Source: Undibacterium_A arcticum
GTDB lineage: Bacteria > Pseudomonadota > Gammaproteobacteria > Burkholderiales > Burkholderiaceae_D
Length of the DNA stretch: 64,000 nt
NCBI RefSeq assembly: GCF_042660705.1
Contig: NZ_JBHSUQ010000001.1
Strand: one strand, 5' to 3'
In this document: one piece after another, positions 10,601-20,588 of the stretch
Numbering within the stretch: position 1 is the first letter of the stretch
Layout: each line of letters starts with the position of its first letter
Translations under genes and position numbers: made by a program
Notes under the pieces: generated by a model
What the model was told of the DNA's origin: nothing
Seen by the model: only the letters and a program-made list of their open reading frames with translations
Databases searched by the model: none

Positions 10601-10981
10601 ATGAGCACCACCAATGCCACCCCAGAAAAAGCCGTTGCAGTTGCGCGGCCATCGGTTCTGTCGCTCGGGATCAAGGAAAAGTCGGCGCTGTACACGGCTT
10701 ACATGCCATTTTTGAAGAACGGCGGCATTTTTGTACCAACCAACAAACCGTACAAGATTGGTGACGAGATCTATTTGATCCTGACCCTGATGGACGATCC
10801 AAACAAATATCCGATCGCCGGCAAGGTGGTCTGGATCACACCGGCAGGCGCCAACAACAGCAAGGCGCAGGGCATCGGCGTGCACTTCCCGGAAGATGAA
10901 AGCGGCCTGCGCGCCAAGCAATGCATCGAGGATTTCCTCGGCGTCGCGCTGAAATCGACGCGCAGCACGCACACGCTGTGA
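10601..10981 (+). CDS. pilZ: Type IV pilus PilZ-domain protein
   Basis: Short single-domain PilZ protein (126 residues) of the type found next to holB, required for type IV pilus biogenesis in Pseudomonas and Neisseria relatives. The sequence ALYTAYMPFLKNGGIFVPT and GKVVWITPAGANN is characteristic. The c-di-GMP signature RxxxR followed by (D/N)xSxxG is absent, so it probably does not bind c-di-GMP and acts through protein partners. A good spacing from holB (20 bp) fits co-transcription. Confidence 0.92.
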   Translation: MSTTNATPEKAVAVARPSVLSLGIKEKSALYTAYMPFLKNGGIFVPTNKPYKIGDEIYLILTLMDDPNKYPIAGKVVWITPAGANNSKAQGIGVHFPEDESGLRAKQCIEDFLGVALKSTRSTHTL

Positions 10982-11088
10982 TACAGGCTTGATACAGGCG
11001 TTGCGGTTTAGAACGCTGCTTTTTATTGCCGCAATTCATCAACATAGAAAACTGCCATCACCGCTGGCAACAACACCGACTTCATCCC

Positions 11089-11586
11089 ATGTCCACTACC
11101 CACCGCCATGCGGTGATCGATGACTTAGCCGCCATCGTCGCGATCTACAACACCACCATTCCGTCACGGATGGTCACCGCCGATACCGAAGCGATCACGG
11201 TCGCATCAAGACTGCCCTGGTTCGCGGAACATACCCCGGAAAGGCGCCCGCTGTGGGTGGTGGAGCAGGATGACAAGGTGGTTGCCTGGTTGTCGTATTC
11301 CGACTTTTATGGTCGACCGGCGTATGCCGGCACCGCCGAGCTGTCGATCTATGTCAGTCAACAGGCGCGCGGCAAAGGGCTGGGACGCTACCTGCTGATG
11401 CAGGCGATCGAATTTGCGCCGCAGATATCGGTCCACACGCTGCTCGGCTTCATCTTCGGGCACAACATGCCGAGCCTGGCCTTGTTTGATGCGTTCGGTT
11501 TCGAGCGCTGGGCCACCCTGCCACGCGTGGCCACACTGGATGGCGTCGAGCGGGACGTAATCATCGTCGGCAAGCGCGTCGCCTAG
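11089..11586 (+). CDS. GNAT N-acetyltransferase, phosphinothricin-acetyltransferase-like
   Basis: About 165 residues, GNAT fold. The N-terminus (DLAAIVAIYNTTIPSRMVTAD) and core (ELSIYVSQQARGKGLGRYLL, the acetyl-CoA loop) match the Pat/YncA group that acetylates amino-acid-like substrates such as methionine sulfone or phosphinothricin. The C-terminus has HNMPSLALFDAFGFERW. The ATG at 11089 is used because the domain starts there. It is inserted between pilZ and tatD, which are otherwise usually adjacent. The true substrate cannot be told from sequence. Confidence 0.82.
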   Translation: MSTTHRHAVIDDLAAIVAIYNTTIPSRMVTADTEAITVASRLPWFAEHTPERRPLWVVEQDDKVVAWLSYSDFYGRPAYAGTAELSIYVSQQARGKGLGRYLLMQAIEFAPQISVHTLLGFIFGHNMPSLALFDAFGFERWATLPRVATLDGVERDVIIVGKRVA

Positions 11587-11724
11587 TCTGACCAGCGGCG
11601 CGCAATTGCTGCATTCTAATTGCTGCATTCTTTCAGCGGGCCATATGCGTCGGCCCCTGCCAAATCTCAATTTCCGTGCTGGCCGGTACGCCAAGACATG
11701 CGGGCCGCAGCGTACAATTCCCCT

Positions 11725-12502
11725 ATGTATATCGATTCTCACTGCCACATCAATTTTCCCGATCTCGCGGCCCGCCTGCCGGAAATCTTCCGCAACATGG
11801 CGGAAAACCAGGTCAGTCACGCCTTGTGCGTGTCGGTCGACATGCCGGATTTCCCGCAAGTGCTTGATCTGGCGGAAAAATATCCGAACGTCTATGCGTC
11901 GGTCGGGGTCCATCCGGACTATGAAGATACGCCGGAACCGAGCGTCGAGTCGCTGCTGGCGTTGTCCAGGCACCCGCGCATCGTCGCTATCGGCGAAACT
12001 GGGCTCGATTATTTCCGGTTGCAGGGCGACCTGGAATGGCAGCGCGAGCGCTTCCGGGTCCATATCCGTGCCTCGCGCGCCAGCGGCAAACCGCTGATCA
12101 TCCATACCCGCGCGGCCTCGGCCGACACGATCCGTATCATGCAGGAGGAGGGCGCCGGTACCGATGCCGGCGGCGTGGGCGGCGTGATGCACTGCTTCAC
12201 CGAATCACTGGAAGTTGCCGAGGCGGCGATGGCGATGGGGTTTTACATCTCGTTTTCCGGCATCGTAACCTTCAAGAGTGCCAAGGACCTGCAGGCCGTG
12301 GCGCGCGCCGTCCCACTGGAGCGGATCCTGATCGAGACCGATTCTCCTTATCTGGCGCCGGTACCGTTTCGCGGCAGGACCAATGAGCCGGCCTATGTCA
12401 AGCATGTCGCCGAATTTGGCGCAACTGAAAAGCCTCCCGCTGGCCCAGGTGGCACAGCAGACTACCGATAATTTCTTTAAATTATTCAATATAGTACGGT
12501 GA
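11725..12502 (+). CDS. tatD: TatD family metal-dependent hydrolase, one frameshift
   Basis: TIM-barrel hydrolase with DNase/exonuclease activity in characterised relatives. Metal ligands are visible: HCH near residue 6 (MYIDSHCHINF), Glu in IGETGLDYF, His in PLIIHTRAA, His in GGVMHCFTES, and Asp in ILIETDSPYLAPVPFRG. The frame shifts at 12418 (one extra G); in the corrected frame the tail is AQLKSLPLAQVAQQTTDNFF and ends at the stop at 12500-12502. The next gene starts 7 bp later. The start ATG 11725 gives the canonical N-terminus. Confidence 0.9.
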
Positions 12503-12509
12503 TAATTTA

Positions 12510-13175
12510 ATGTTGATTATGACGAAAATTCGACGCTGGTTCTGGGTCGTGTGCATCGTGCTCCTGATGCCTGCCGTCAGTGTCGCCGGGTCTTATTCAG
12601 ACTTTTTCAAGTCAGTTCAGATCGACAACGCGAGTGCGGTCCAATCCTTGCTGGCGCGCGGTCTCGATCCGAATTTGATCGAAGAAGAGCGCGGCGATAC
12701 CGGTCTCATCCTGGCGCTGCGTGAAGATTCGATGAAAGTATTCCAGGTGCTGCTGCACGCCGCAGATATCAATCTCGAAGCGCGTTCCCGCAACGGCGAC
12801 ACCGCGCTGATGATCGCCGCCTTCAAGGGCAATCTGCCGGCGGTCGAGGCGATGCTGGCCAAGGACGCCGAGGTCAACCAACCGGGTTGGACCGCGTTGC
12901 ACTACGCCGCGGCGAGCGGCAACAACCGGATCGTCCAGTTGCTGCTCGACAAATCGGCCTATATCGATGCCGAATCCCCGAACAAGACGACGCCGATCAT
13001 GATGGCCGCACGCGGCGGCCATATTTATACGGTAAAGCTGCTACTCGATGAAGGCGCCGACGCTACGCTGAGGAACGTCCAGGGGCTCTCCGCAATCGAT
13101 ATCGCGACGATGTACGAGCACAAGGACATTGCAGAAGGCCTGACCTATCGGCTCAAGAAGGCGGGCAAACGGTAG
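12510..13175 (+). CDS. Exported ankyrin-repeat protein
   Basis: 221 residues. An N-terminal signal peptide (IRRWFWVVCIVLLMPAVSVAG) is followed by about five ankyrin repeats from residue 35 (for example GDTALMIAAFKGNLPAVEAML, GWTALHYAAASGNNRIVQLLL and TPIMMAARGGHIYTVKLLLD). It probably acts as a periplasmic protein-interaction module. It lies 7 bp after tatD, an arrangement commonly seen in Burkholderiales. Function unknown. Confidence 0.85.
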   Translation: MLIMTKIRRWFWVVCIVLLMPAVSVAGSYSDFFKSVQIDNASAVQSLLARGLDPNLIEEERGDTGLILALREDSMKVFQVLLHAADINLEARSRNGDTALMIAAFKGNLPAVEAMLAKDAEVNQPGWTALHYAAASGNNRIVQLLLDKSAYIDAESPNKTTPIMMAARGGHIYTVKLLLDEGADATLRNVQGLSAIDIATMYEHKDIAEGLTYRLKKAGKR

Positions 13176-13435
13176 GGCCTGTCTTGCAGCGCCGCTGTCA
13201 CGTCGAGGCACCATCATCGGCATATGCGTCATTGACAGTATGTGTGAAATTAGACTGTATTGTATGCGGCTGCAGCCATATAATCTATGGAGTATATCAA
13301 GGTAAGATGTAGCATTCGCGGCCCCAATGTATGGCGCCGCATTAACCTTGCCCTTGGGCTTTTGGATCAGCGGCAATGGCAAGTACTGAGGCATTCCACC
13401 CAAGGTCGGATTGCCCCCTCTTCAGAAAGCGCAAT

Positions 13436-14805
13436 ATGAAATACGACGTAATCGACACCCAAATCTCGCCGGAAGGCCGTCTGGACGTGTTGTCCAAGGC
13501 CGAAGTCAACAAATTGCTCGATACCAGCCAGGGCGGCTTGTACAGCATCTTTCGCAACTGCTCGCTGGCCGCCCTTAACTGCGGCAGTCCGATCGACAGC
13601 GGCAAGGAACTGCTGGAGCGCTACCAGGGATTTGACATCAGCATCATTCAGCGCGAGCGCGGCATCAAGCTCGAGGTCAAGGGCGCACCGACCGATGCCT
13701 TCGTTGACGGCAAGATGATCAAGGGGATCCAGGAGCATCTGTTCGCCGTGCTGCGCGACGTGATCTTTGTCAGCGACGAGATCACCGACAACCCGAAGTT
13801 CGACGCCGGCACGTCCGAAGGGATCACCGATTCGGTATTCCACATCCTGCGCAATGCCAATGTGCTGCGACCGCTCAGCAATCCGCATCTGGTGGTGTGC
13901 TGGGGCGGACATTCGATCTCGAATGCCGAATACAACTATACGAAGGAAGTCGGTTATCAACTGGGCCTGCGCGGACTGGACATCTGCACCGGCTGCGGTC
14001 CCGGCGCGATGAAAGGCCCGATGAAGGGCGCCACCATTGGTCACGCCAAACAGCGTATCACCGGCGGCCGCTATCTTGGCCTGTCCGAACCGGGCATCAT
14101 CGCCGCGGAATCACCGAACCCGATCGTCAACGACCTGGTGATATTGCCGGACATCGAAAAACGTCTGGAAGCATTTGTCCGCACCGGCCATGGCATCGTG
14201 GTTTTTCCAGGCGGCGCCGGCACCGCCGAAGAGATCCTTTATCTGCTCGGCATCCTGATGCATCCCGATAATGCCCAGTTGCCGTTCCCGCTGATTTTTA
14301 CCGGTCCCGCCAGCGCTGCCGATTATTTCAACCAGATCGATGACTTCGTCGGCATTACCTTGGGCCCGGAAGCCCAGCGACGCTACAAAATCATCATCGA
14401 CGACCCGGCGCTGGTGTCGCAGGAAATGCAGGCAGGTATCAAGGAGGTGCGGGAATACCGCAAGAGCAAGGGCGATGCCTACTATTTCAACTGGTTGTTG
14501 CGGATCGACCATGAATTTCAAAAGCCGTTCGTTCCAACGCACGTCAACATGCGCAACCTGCACCTGCAACGTGATCAGCCACCACACTTGCTGGCGGCCA
14601 ATCTGCGCCGCGCATTTTCCGGCGTGGTGGCCGGCAACGTGAAGGATCAGGGCATACGCGCGATCGAACAATATGGTCTTTCGAGATTCACGGCGACGCC
14701 AGCATCATGGAACCGATGGATGCCTTGTTGGCAGCCTTTGTCGCACAACACCGGATGAAATTGCCTGGCACCGTGTACAAACCTTGTTATCGGATTGTAA
14801 AATAA
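13436..14805 (+). CDS. ppnN: Nucleotide 5'-monophosphate nucleosidase PpnN (LOG family), one frameshift
   Basis: LOG-family enzyme that hydrolyses nucleoside monophosphates to base plus ribose 5-phosphate, with N- and C-terminal PpnN-specific domains. The LOG signature is at VVFPGGAGTAEEILYLL, preceded by CTGCGPGAMKGPMKGA. The total is about 456 residues, the family length. The frame shifts near 14678 (one C missing): after AIEQYG the true tail FEIHGDASIMEPMDALLAAF is in the next frame and ends at 14805. A TATAAT hexamer sits at 13279-13284 upstream. Confidence 0.9.
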
Positions 14806-15101
14806 CCGCTGCTGCGCATCATCATCATGCTGCGCGGCAGCAACATCAGTTCACGCTGCGAAAGCATCGACGGCAGTTCGCGTGAAAGCAGGTCTTGTAA
14901 TGCTTTAGGTAAATTTTTTCCTTGTAAGCAATTGATTTTATTGCCTTAAATAAAATCTACGCCAGTTATCTCCATGAATTCGAATTTTTGCTAAAAAAAC
15001 GCTAGACATACGGCCATCCTCGCGTAAAATGGGTTTTGTTGCAGCGCACCATTTCCACGGCGATCTACATACTTAACCCATTGCATTCCAAGGAGAAGTT
15101 T
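14806..15101. other. AT-rich phasin promoter region
   Basis: No gene. The interval between ppnN and the phasin holds a likely sigma70-type promoter (annotated separately) and several AT-rich runs at 14910-15000. Confidence 0.5.
15003..15030 (+). promoter_or_regulatory. Sigma70-type promoter of the phasin gene
   Basis: TAGACA (15003-15008), a 16-bp spacer, then TAAAAT (15025-15030). Each hexamer matches 5 of 6 consensus bases. It lies about 70 bp before the phasin start codon at 15102. Confidence 0.55.
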
Positions 15102-15668
15102 ATGTTTTCATTTCAAGAACAATTTTCAAACAATGCCAAAGCCGCTTTCGAATCCCAACTGGCCGCATTCCATGCGCTGGCCGCAAAAGCATTCGAAGGT
15201 ACGGAAAAAGTGATCGCGTTGAATTTGGCCGCGACCAAAGCATCGGTACAGGAATCGACCGCATCGGCCAAGGAATTGTTTGCCGCCAAGGACGCCAAGG
15301 AATTTTTCGCATTAGCGGCGTCCCAAGCCAAACCGGCTGCCGAGAAAGCCACGTCGTATGGCCGCCACCTGGGCGAGATCGTATCCGGCATCCAGGCAGA
15401 GTTTGCCAAGACAACCGAAGCGCAAATCGCAGAGGCCAAGGCAAATTTGAATGCAGCAGTCGACGCAGTCGCGAAAAATGCGCCTGCCGGTTCCGAAAGC
15501 GCAGTCGGCATTCTGAAGTCGGTCGTAGCCAATGCCAATACCGGTTACGAGCAACTATCCACGAGCGTCAAGCAGAACGCCGAAAAAGTCGAAGCCCATG
15601 TCACCAAGGCCGCCGACCAATTCACCCAAGCCGCCGAAAAAGCAGTGAATATTTCCTCAAAGAAATAA
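15102..15668 (+). CDS. phaP: Phasin (PHA granule-associated protein)
   Basis: Amphipathic helical protein that coats polyhydroxyalkanoate granules. The protein has 188 residues, nearly all Ala/Lys/Glu helix, beginning MFSFQEQFSNNAKAAFESQL; the repeated NAKAAFE and KELFAAKDAKEFF segments match the Burkholderiales phasin family. No cysteine is seen. A strong ribosome-binding site (AAGGAG) precedes the ATG at 15102. A PHB-type esterase follows downstream, although a hairpin separates them. Confidence 0.93.
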   Translation: MFSFQEQFSNNAKAAFESQLAAFHALAAKAFEGTEKVIALNLAATKASVQESTASAKELFAAKDAKEFFALAASQAKPAAEKATSYGRHLGEIVSGIQAEFAKTTEAQIAEAKANLNAAVDAVAKNAPAGSESAVGILKSVVANANTGYEQLSTSVKQNAEKVEAHVTKAADQFTQAAEKAVNISSKK

Positions 15669-15731
15669 ATATTGGTAGCATGAGTCAGATGTAAGCAGCA
15701 TACGAGGCGGAATATTCAGCCAAAGGAAGTA

Positions 15732-15755
15732 AACGGGTCGCGCTTGCGGCCCGTT
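15732..15755 (+). terminator. Hairpin after phasin
   Basis: 10-bp arms AACGGGTCGC and GCGGCCCGTT (one G-U pair) with a GCTT loop. It lacks a strong T-tract, so termination may be partial. Confidence 0.45.
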
Positions 15756-15851
15756 GTCGTCTTCGGCCATCGTTTTAACGGGCGATTGTCGGCGCAACGA
15801 ATGTGCCAGAAGCACAGTGTCGGGATGGTCCGGCACTGAACGAGGCAACGA

Positions 15852-16994
15852 ATGATACTCAAAAAACTCACCAGTATCTGGGGTCGCAGTGTCAAACGCA
15901 TCATCAAATCCCAACAAAGCAAGAATCTAAAGCTGGTCAAAGGTATGTTTGCCACAGTGGCAGGCAAGGCGAAGCGCCGCGTCAATCCATCACGAACCCG
16001 CTCGGCTCCGGCAAGCGCGCCTGAGAAGGCGCATGCCTTTGCGACGACTGCGCCAGGAAAATGGCTGAAATCAACCTACACATCGCCGCTGATCGACGGC
16101 GCGAGGACGGCCAGCAGGATGAGCTACTGGCTTTATTTGCCTGATCGGGAGATGCGCACTCCGATGCCGCTAGTGGTGATGCTGCATGGATGCGCGCAGA
16201 GCGCGACCCAGTTTGCGCAGGGTACGCGGATGAATCTGCTGGCCGAACAACACGGCTTTGCCGTCCTCTATCCGCAACAATCGGCGACGCCCGACCCGAG
16301 CCGATGCTGGCGCTGGTATAAACGAACGGTGCAGCAGGGTGGTGGCGAAGTCAAATCGATCGTCGCCATTCTCGAGAATACGATTCAGAAACACCCGATC
16401 GACCCGAGCCGTATCTATGTGGCCGGTCTGTCGGCCGGCGCTGCAATGGCCCACATCGTCGCACTGAATCATCCGCACCTGATCGCCGCCGTCGGTTTGC
16501 ACTCCGGGACCGTATTTGGCGCTGCCGATTCGCGCATGGAAGCCTACTCGGTGATGCAGAACGGTGCCGATGATGCACTGAAAACGGCCATCAGGCACGC
16601 GACCTCCAAATTCGAATTATTCCCGATCATGCCGGCGATCCTGATCCATGGCGAGCAGGACGGAATCGTGCGCCCGATCAATCTGGTGCACCTGACCAGA
16701 CAATTCAGAGTACTGAACCGCTTGTCCGGCAGCAAAGGCGCGCCACTACTGATCAAGGAGGGGAGCAAGCCGGGCGGCCCTCGCTCCGGTAATGCATACA
16801 GCACCAGTGAATACTTCATCGGTAAACAGCCGATATTGAAGATCTGCGAGATTCAGCAACTGGATCACGCATGGAGTGGCGGGGATGCCTCGGTGCGCTT
16901 TCACGAGCACAAGGGACCCGACGCCAGCAAGATGATGTGGGATTTCTTTGCGAAACACCGGCGCGAGGTTGAAACGAGTTCGCCTATCGTGTAG
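15852..16994 (+). CDS. PHB-depolymerase-family esterase (paralogue 1)
   Basis: Alpha/beta hydrolase of the PHB depolymerase/feruloyl esterase family, 380 residues. Oxyanion segment VVMLHGCAQSATQFAQGTRM, nucleophile box GLSAGAAMA (Ser near residue 200), Asp in HGEQDGIVRP, His in LDHAWSGGDASVRF. The N-terminal 60 residues are basic and there is no clear signal peptide, so it may act inside the cell. It follows the phasin. Substrate (PHB oligomer or other polyester) is inferred only from family. A paralogue is at 46063-47241. Confidence 0.82.
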   Translation: MILKKLTSIWGRSVKRIIKSQQSKNLKLVKGMFATVAGKAKRRVNPSRTRSAPASAPEKAHAFATTAPGKWLKSTYTSPLIDGARTASRMSYWLYLPDREMRTPMPLVVMLHGCAQSATQFAQGTRMNLLAEQHGFAVLYPQQSATPDPSRCWRWYKRTVQQGGGEVKSIVAILENTIQKHPIDPSRIYVAGLSAGAAMAHIVALNHPHLIAAVGLHSGTVFGAADSRMEAYSVMQNGADDALKTAIRHATSKFELFPIMPAILIHGEQDGIVRPINLVHLTRQFRVLNRLSGSKGAPLLIKEGSKPGGPRSGNAYSTSEYFIGKQPILKICEIQQLDHAWSGGDASVRFHEHKGPDASKMMWDFFAKHRREVETSSPIV

Positions 16995-17096
16995 CCGATG
17001 GGCGCCTGCACCTTGCTCAGGTCGCCGCAATCCTGCAGCGAGGGCTACAATCAGCACGCCAATTCTGGCGTCATTCAATAAACGATCAGTCCCCCG

Positions 17097-17123
17097 CCCG
17101 ATTGCGGCGCAGACGCAATCGGG
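17097..17123. repeat. Perfect 10-bp inverted repeat between convergent genes
   Basis: CCCGATTGCG, 7-nt loop, CGCAATCGGG. It lies between the convergent esterase and thioredoxin-like genes, so it may act as a bidirectional terminator, though neither side has a T-tract. Confidence 0.45.
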
Positions 17124-17135
17124 AAGGGCGGGAGA

Positions 17136-18704
17136 TCAGACTTTGGCCGGTTTGAGCAGCCCCTGACAGGTCGAACGCTGGTCATCGGCCGCCGGCAATT
17201 TGCGGCAAACGTCGTCAAGCTGAGCACGCACACTGCGCAATACCGCTGCGTGCTGGCCCGATTTGTTCCAGTCGGTCAGCTTGCGGCTGACGCGTTCCAG
17301 CACCGAACGATTGCGTTCGTAAAAGGCCCCCGGCGTCTGGCCGACCTGCTCGAAAACGCTGCGCGCCACGCTGCCGATCCGGGCTTCATCCTGTGGTGCC
17401 AGATCGATCAGGCCACTGAGATAAGTTGCACCCCATTGCAGACGAGTCGCGGGCCCCTTGGAAGCCTGATATGCCTGCTCATACCAACCGATCGCCGCGG
17501 CATTATCGCCGCGTTTCTTGGCATTCGATGCCAGGCTCAACATGAAATAATAGGGCGAATGCGAGCGCTGGAGCTCAGCCTTGAGCAGGAGGTCCGACTC
17601 AGCCAGCAGACCGGCATCGGTCAGGATGTGGCCGGCGATGTTAATCACCGACTGGCGCTCGTACACATCGGTGGTAGCACGATCGGTTTCGGCAATTCGC
17701 GCTTTCACTTGCTGCAGCAAGCCCGCAGACAGGGGCCCTTGCGGTACGTCGATGCGCGCCAGTGACACTTGCGCCGCCAGCGCCGACAGGCGATCAGTTT
17801 TTGACAGGCGGCGATCGGCGTCGAGTACCTGCATTGCCTTATCGAAAGCCAGAACCAACGCCGCACGGGGAGCGGATTTCGGTGGCGCGACGAAGCCAAC
17901 GATCTCGGCAGGATAATTCACCAGCAAATCCATGTTGTCCCTGGCGATACGCGGAGTGGCGAGCACGCCCATTAATTGTTTGCTAGCGGCGGCCTTATCG
18001 AACGACACTGGTTCCGGCTTTTGGTTAGCCGCGGCCACCAGTACACTGAGCGCCAACCGCGTTGCGGTATCGCCGGCAGGAGCGATTTTGGCCAGTCGCT
18101 GCAAGGTCGGCAACAGGTCGCTGCTTCCGACGAGTTGCTGCTCGTCCGTTTCCCAGGAATAAAATGCCAACAGCCGCCACTCGTCGGCGGACAGTTTTTT
18201 TCCGGCCAGCGCCGCCGCCAAGGTTTCCTTGACCGGATGATTGGCGTTCAGGCCGAGGGTTAAGGTCTTCAAATACCGGTCTGCATCCACCTCGCCCGGT
18301 AACCGCGTAATTTCCTTGCCGTCGGACTTGAACAGGATCATGGTCGGATAGGCGCGCACCTTGAAGCGATCGCCGAGCTTCTGGGCACCTGGTGCGTCGC
18401 CGTCTATATGGACCGGGACAAAGAAACCGGAGCGTTCGATGAAGTCCTGACGGTTAAATATCGTAGCCTTGACCTGATTGCAAGGCGGACACCAGGCCGC
18501 GCCCCAATACAAGAACAAAGGCTTGTCATGCGCTTTCGCATAAGCAAATGCAGCATCGATATCGCCATCGTACCAAGCGATACCGTCAGGCGATTTTGCC
18601 TGGCCTGACGCAGACATCGTCGCGGGTTTCAGGTTGGCGGCAATCGACAAGGCGGGTGCCACAGAAATCAGTAATGCCACGATCGCGGCGGTACGCAAAG
18701 ACAT
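17136..18704 (-). CDS. Exported thioredoxin-fold protein with helical C-terminal extension
   Basis: About 522 residues. Signal peptide (AAIVALLISVAPALSIAA) and then a thioredoxin domain with the redox motif WCPPC at about residue 67 and the cis-proline YPTMILF. The remaining 370 residues are Ala/Leu-rich and probably TPR-like helices (for example AAIGWYEQAYQASKGP). It likely acts as a periplasmic thiol-disulfide protein. The start ATG at 18704 has GGAG eight bases upstream; a longer reading to 18776 would lose the clean signal peptide. Function beyond redox is unknown. Confidence 0.8.
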   Translation of the reverse strand: MSLRTAAIVALLISVAPALSIAANLKPATMSASGQAKSPDGIAWYDGDIDAAFAYAKAHDKPLFLYWGAAWCPPCNQVKATIFNRQDFIERSGFFVPVHIDGDAPGAQKLGDRFKVRAYPTMILFKSDGKEITRLPGEVDADRYLKTLTLGLNANHPVKETLAAALAGKKLSADEWRLLAFYSWETDEQQLVGSSDLLPTLQRLAKIAPAGDTATRLALSVLVAAANQKPEPVSFDKAAASKQLMGVLATPRIARDNMDLLVNYPAEIVGFVAPPKSAPRAALVLAFDKAMQVLDADRRLSKTDRLSALAAQVSLARIDVPQGPLSAGLLQQVKARIAETDRATTDVYERQSVINIAGHILTDAGLLAESDLLLKAELQRSHSPYYFMLSLASNAKKRGDNAAAIGWYEQAYQASKGPATRLQWGATYLSGLIDLAPQDEARIGSVARSVFEQVGQTPGAFYERNRSVLERVSRKLTDWNKSGQHAAVLRSVRAQLDDVCRKLPAADDQRSTCQGLLKPAKV

Positions 18705-18970
18705 AGTGTGGGCTCCATGGATGGTTGTTATAAGCATTTGCAGTCGACCGTGTTTGGTCCGACACCGGCCGATCACATGTTGCTATACGGATAGCATAGT
18801 AAGGCCAATGAGCGCCGTTGTCTCGCCTCAGCGGTATTTCCGGCCAGGCGCGGATTGCGTCCTTCCGTTCGCAAGCTGATTGACGTTTTGGCAATGCGAT
18901 TTGAGCAGCTCGAGGAGGAGTAGGGCGGCGTAACCGGTGCGCGTTCGCCCTCGACCAATGGGACTCGCTC
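18705..18970. other. Intergenic, no gene seen
   Basis: Upstream region of the thioredoxin-like gene. No open reading frame with family likeness was found. Confidence 0.4.
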
Positions 18971-19418
18971 CTAAGGCAGGAGCGATTGCTCAGATGGCAC
19001 GATCCAGCAAACCACGGCCAAGATAACTACCGCGATGCCGAGGCAGGCAAAACCCAGCGTGTGATAGCCCAATGCGCCGGCGATGGCGCCCACGGCAAAG
19101 GCTAACACCAGGGGTGCCATCTTTTTTGCTGGTATTTTGGCCGCGTCGGTGTTAGGCGCGCCGGTGTTGGCCGATACGGTTGCCGACGTTTCGCAAGATG
19201 TCGACCGCGTCGATTACCACCTGTGTCACATTCCCCGTCATGACTGTGGTAGGGGACAGCGCGCCGAACAGCAATCGCGATGCGGCGTTTTGCACAGCCA
19301 TCGCCGCCACGCCGAACATGCCGGTCATCACCGTCAGCAGCGCGTCAGCATCGGCTTGTGCGATCGGCGCCGCCTTTAAACCCAACACTAGAAATACGAC
19401 TGGTAATGAGGAACCCAA
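18971..19418 (-). pseudogene. DUF1275 (YoaK) membrane protein, C-terminal remnant
   Basis: The conserved C-terminal half of a DUF1275 membrane protein is readable: TGMFGVAAMAVQNAASRLLF and then SPTTVMTGNVTQ, the family signature. After DILRNVG the frame changes near 19180-19200 and resumes as KKMAPLVLAFAVGAIAGALG, continuing to a stop at 18971. The N-terminal half (MTGIVS-type start) is missing. So it is both truncated and frameshifted. Function of the family (putative transporter) is unproven. Confidence 0.7.
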
Positions 19419-19567
19419 AGGCAGTCACCGTCGGTTGGAGGGCAACGTCGGCATATTGACATTGCCGTTGATGTATTTTTTCATGAATAAGGAAACCGTT
19501 TTCCCGTATCTGCCTGACGGATAAAGAGTGCCTATTTTTAAGACACTATAAGTTTTTGGTTTCCGGA

Positions 19568-20202
19568 TCAAAGTAGTTTGCATGCCTCATCGAAATCGAG
19601 GCGAGGGCTGCGCGCGAAAAGTTTAGTTGGATCTCCGTAGCCTAGGTTGCACAGGAAGTTGGTCTTGATGTGGCTGTCCGGAAAATACTCGTACCCGAAG
19701 TTCACTCGCTTCGTGTCCGGGAAGAACTCATGGTCGACTTTCGTTTGGTCGAATCCGGACATCGGCCCACAGTCCAATCCGAGGGCGCGCGCCGCGATCA
19801 TGAAGTAGGCTCCCTGCAGCGAGCTGTTCCGCCTGGCAGTGACCTCTGCGAGTTCCGGGGTATCGGCGAACCAGGCGCGTGCATCCGCATGGGGAAATAG
19901 TTTGGCAATAGCTCAAAAAATTTTCCGTCGTAGCCGATGATGGCCGTGACCGGTGCTGCCATGGTCTTCTCCACATTGCCCGGTGCCAGCGCCGGTCGTA
20001 GTCGCTCTTTCGCTTCGGGCGTGCGCAGGAATAAAATTCGCGCCGGAGAACAATTGGCACTGGTCGGCCCCCATTTCATGATGTCATAGAGGCGGTGCAA
20101 GGTATCGTCACTCACCGGCTTATCTAGCCAGGTATTGTGCGTGCGCGCCTTGAAAAATAGGAGATCAAGTCCGTCTTCGCTCAGTTGGTTGCTCATGGTC
20201 AT
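19568..20202 (-). CDS. RutE/HadB-like nitroreductase, one frameshift
   Basis: FMN-dependent nitroreductase of the malonic semialdehyde reductase (RutE) group. The N-terminal part MKWGPTSANCSPARILFLRT and C-terminal part ALGLDCGPMSGFDQ and GYGDPTKLFARSPRLDFDEA match closely. One C is missing at 19891-19894; in the corrected frame FPHADARAWFADTPELAE joins the halves. About 211 residues after correction, normal length. It is solitary: no other rut genes are nearby, so a role in pyrimidine catabolism is not supported by context. Confidence 0.85.
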
Positions 20203-20588
20203 ATCTCAAATGTTGGTTAGCGTTGACGATGCCGCCACCAGAAAAGTATAGGAGCAATCAAGCAAAATGGAATGACTTTGCTCATGAGTCAGTCGCGCTG
20301 TGGAATGGCGCCTGCTGTCAGGAATTTTTCTGTGCTGCCATTTAGTGATTGCTTCATTGCTGAGCCCAATATTGGCGAATCGCTAAATTGCGCCGAGCTG
20401 GAAAATTCATGGTTGGCAAAATTCCGCAATCATTACAGCGTGAGTGATCACCGTTCGCCAGCACTTTTTTCAACTTAAACCACCATGCGCCATTAAAATT
20501 CCGCCAGCGATTGATCTGCGAAAGAGGCGGAGAATTGTCAGCAGGATGAAGCGCGATTTCGATTGCGACAGAATAGGGGCGCAATGAA
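20203..20588. other. Intergenic, no gene seen
   Basis: About 386 bp between the nitroreductase (reading away) and the end of the Mce operon. No family-like reading frame and no clear terminator were found. Confidence 0.4.

Noticed and set aside
11206..12192. Minus-strand 328-codon frame
   Set aside because: Antisense of the GNAT and tatD genes; composition rich in His/Arg/Asp is typical of a shadow frame.
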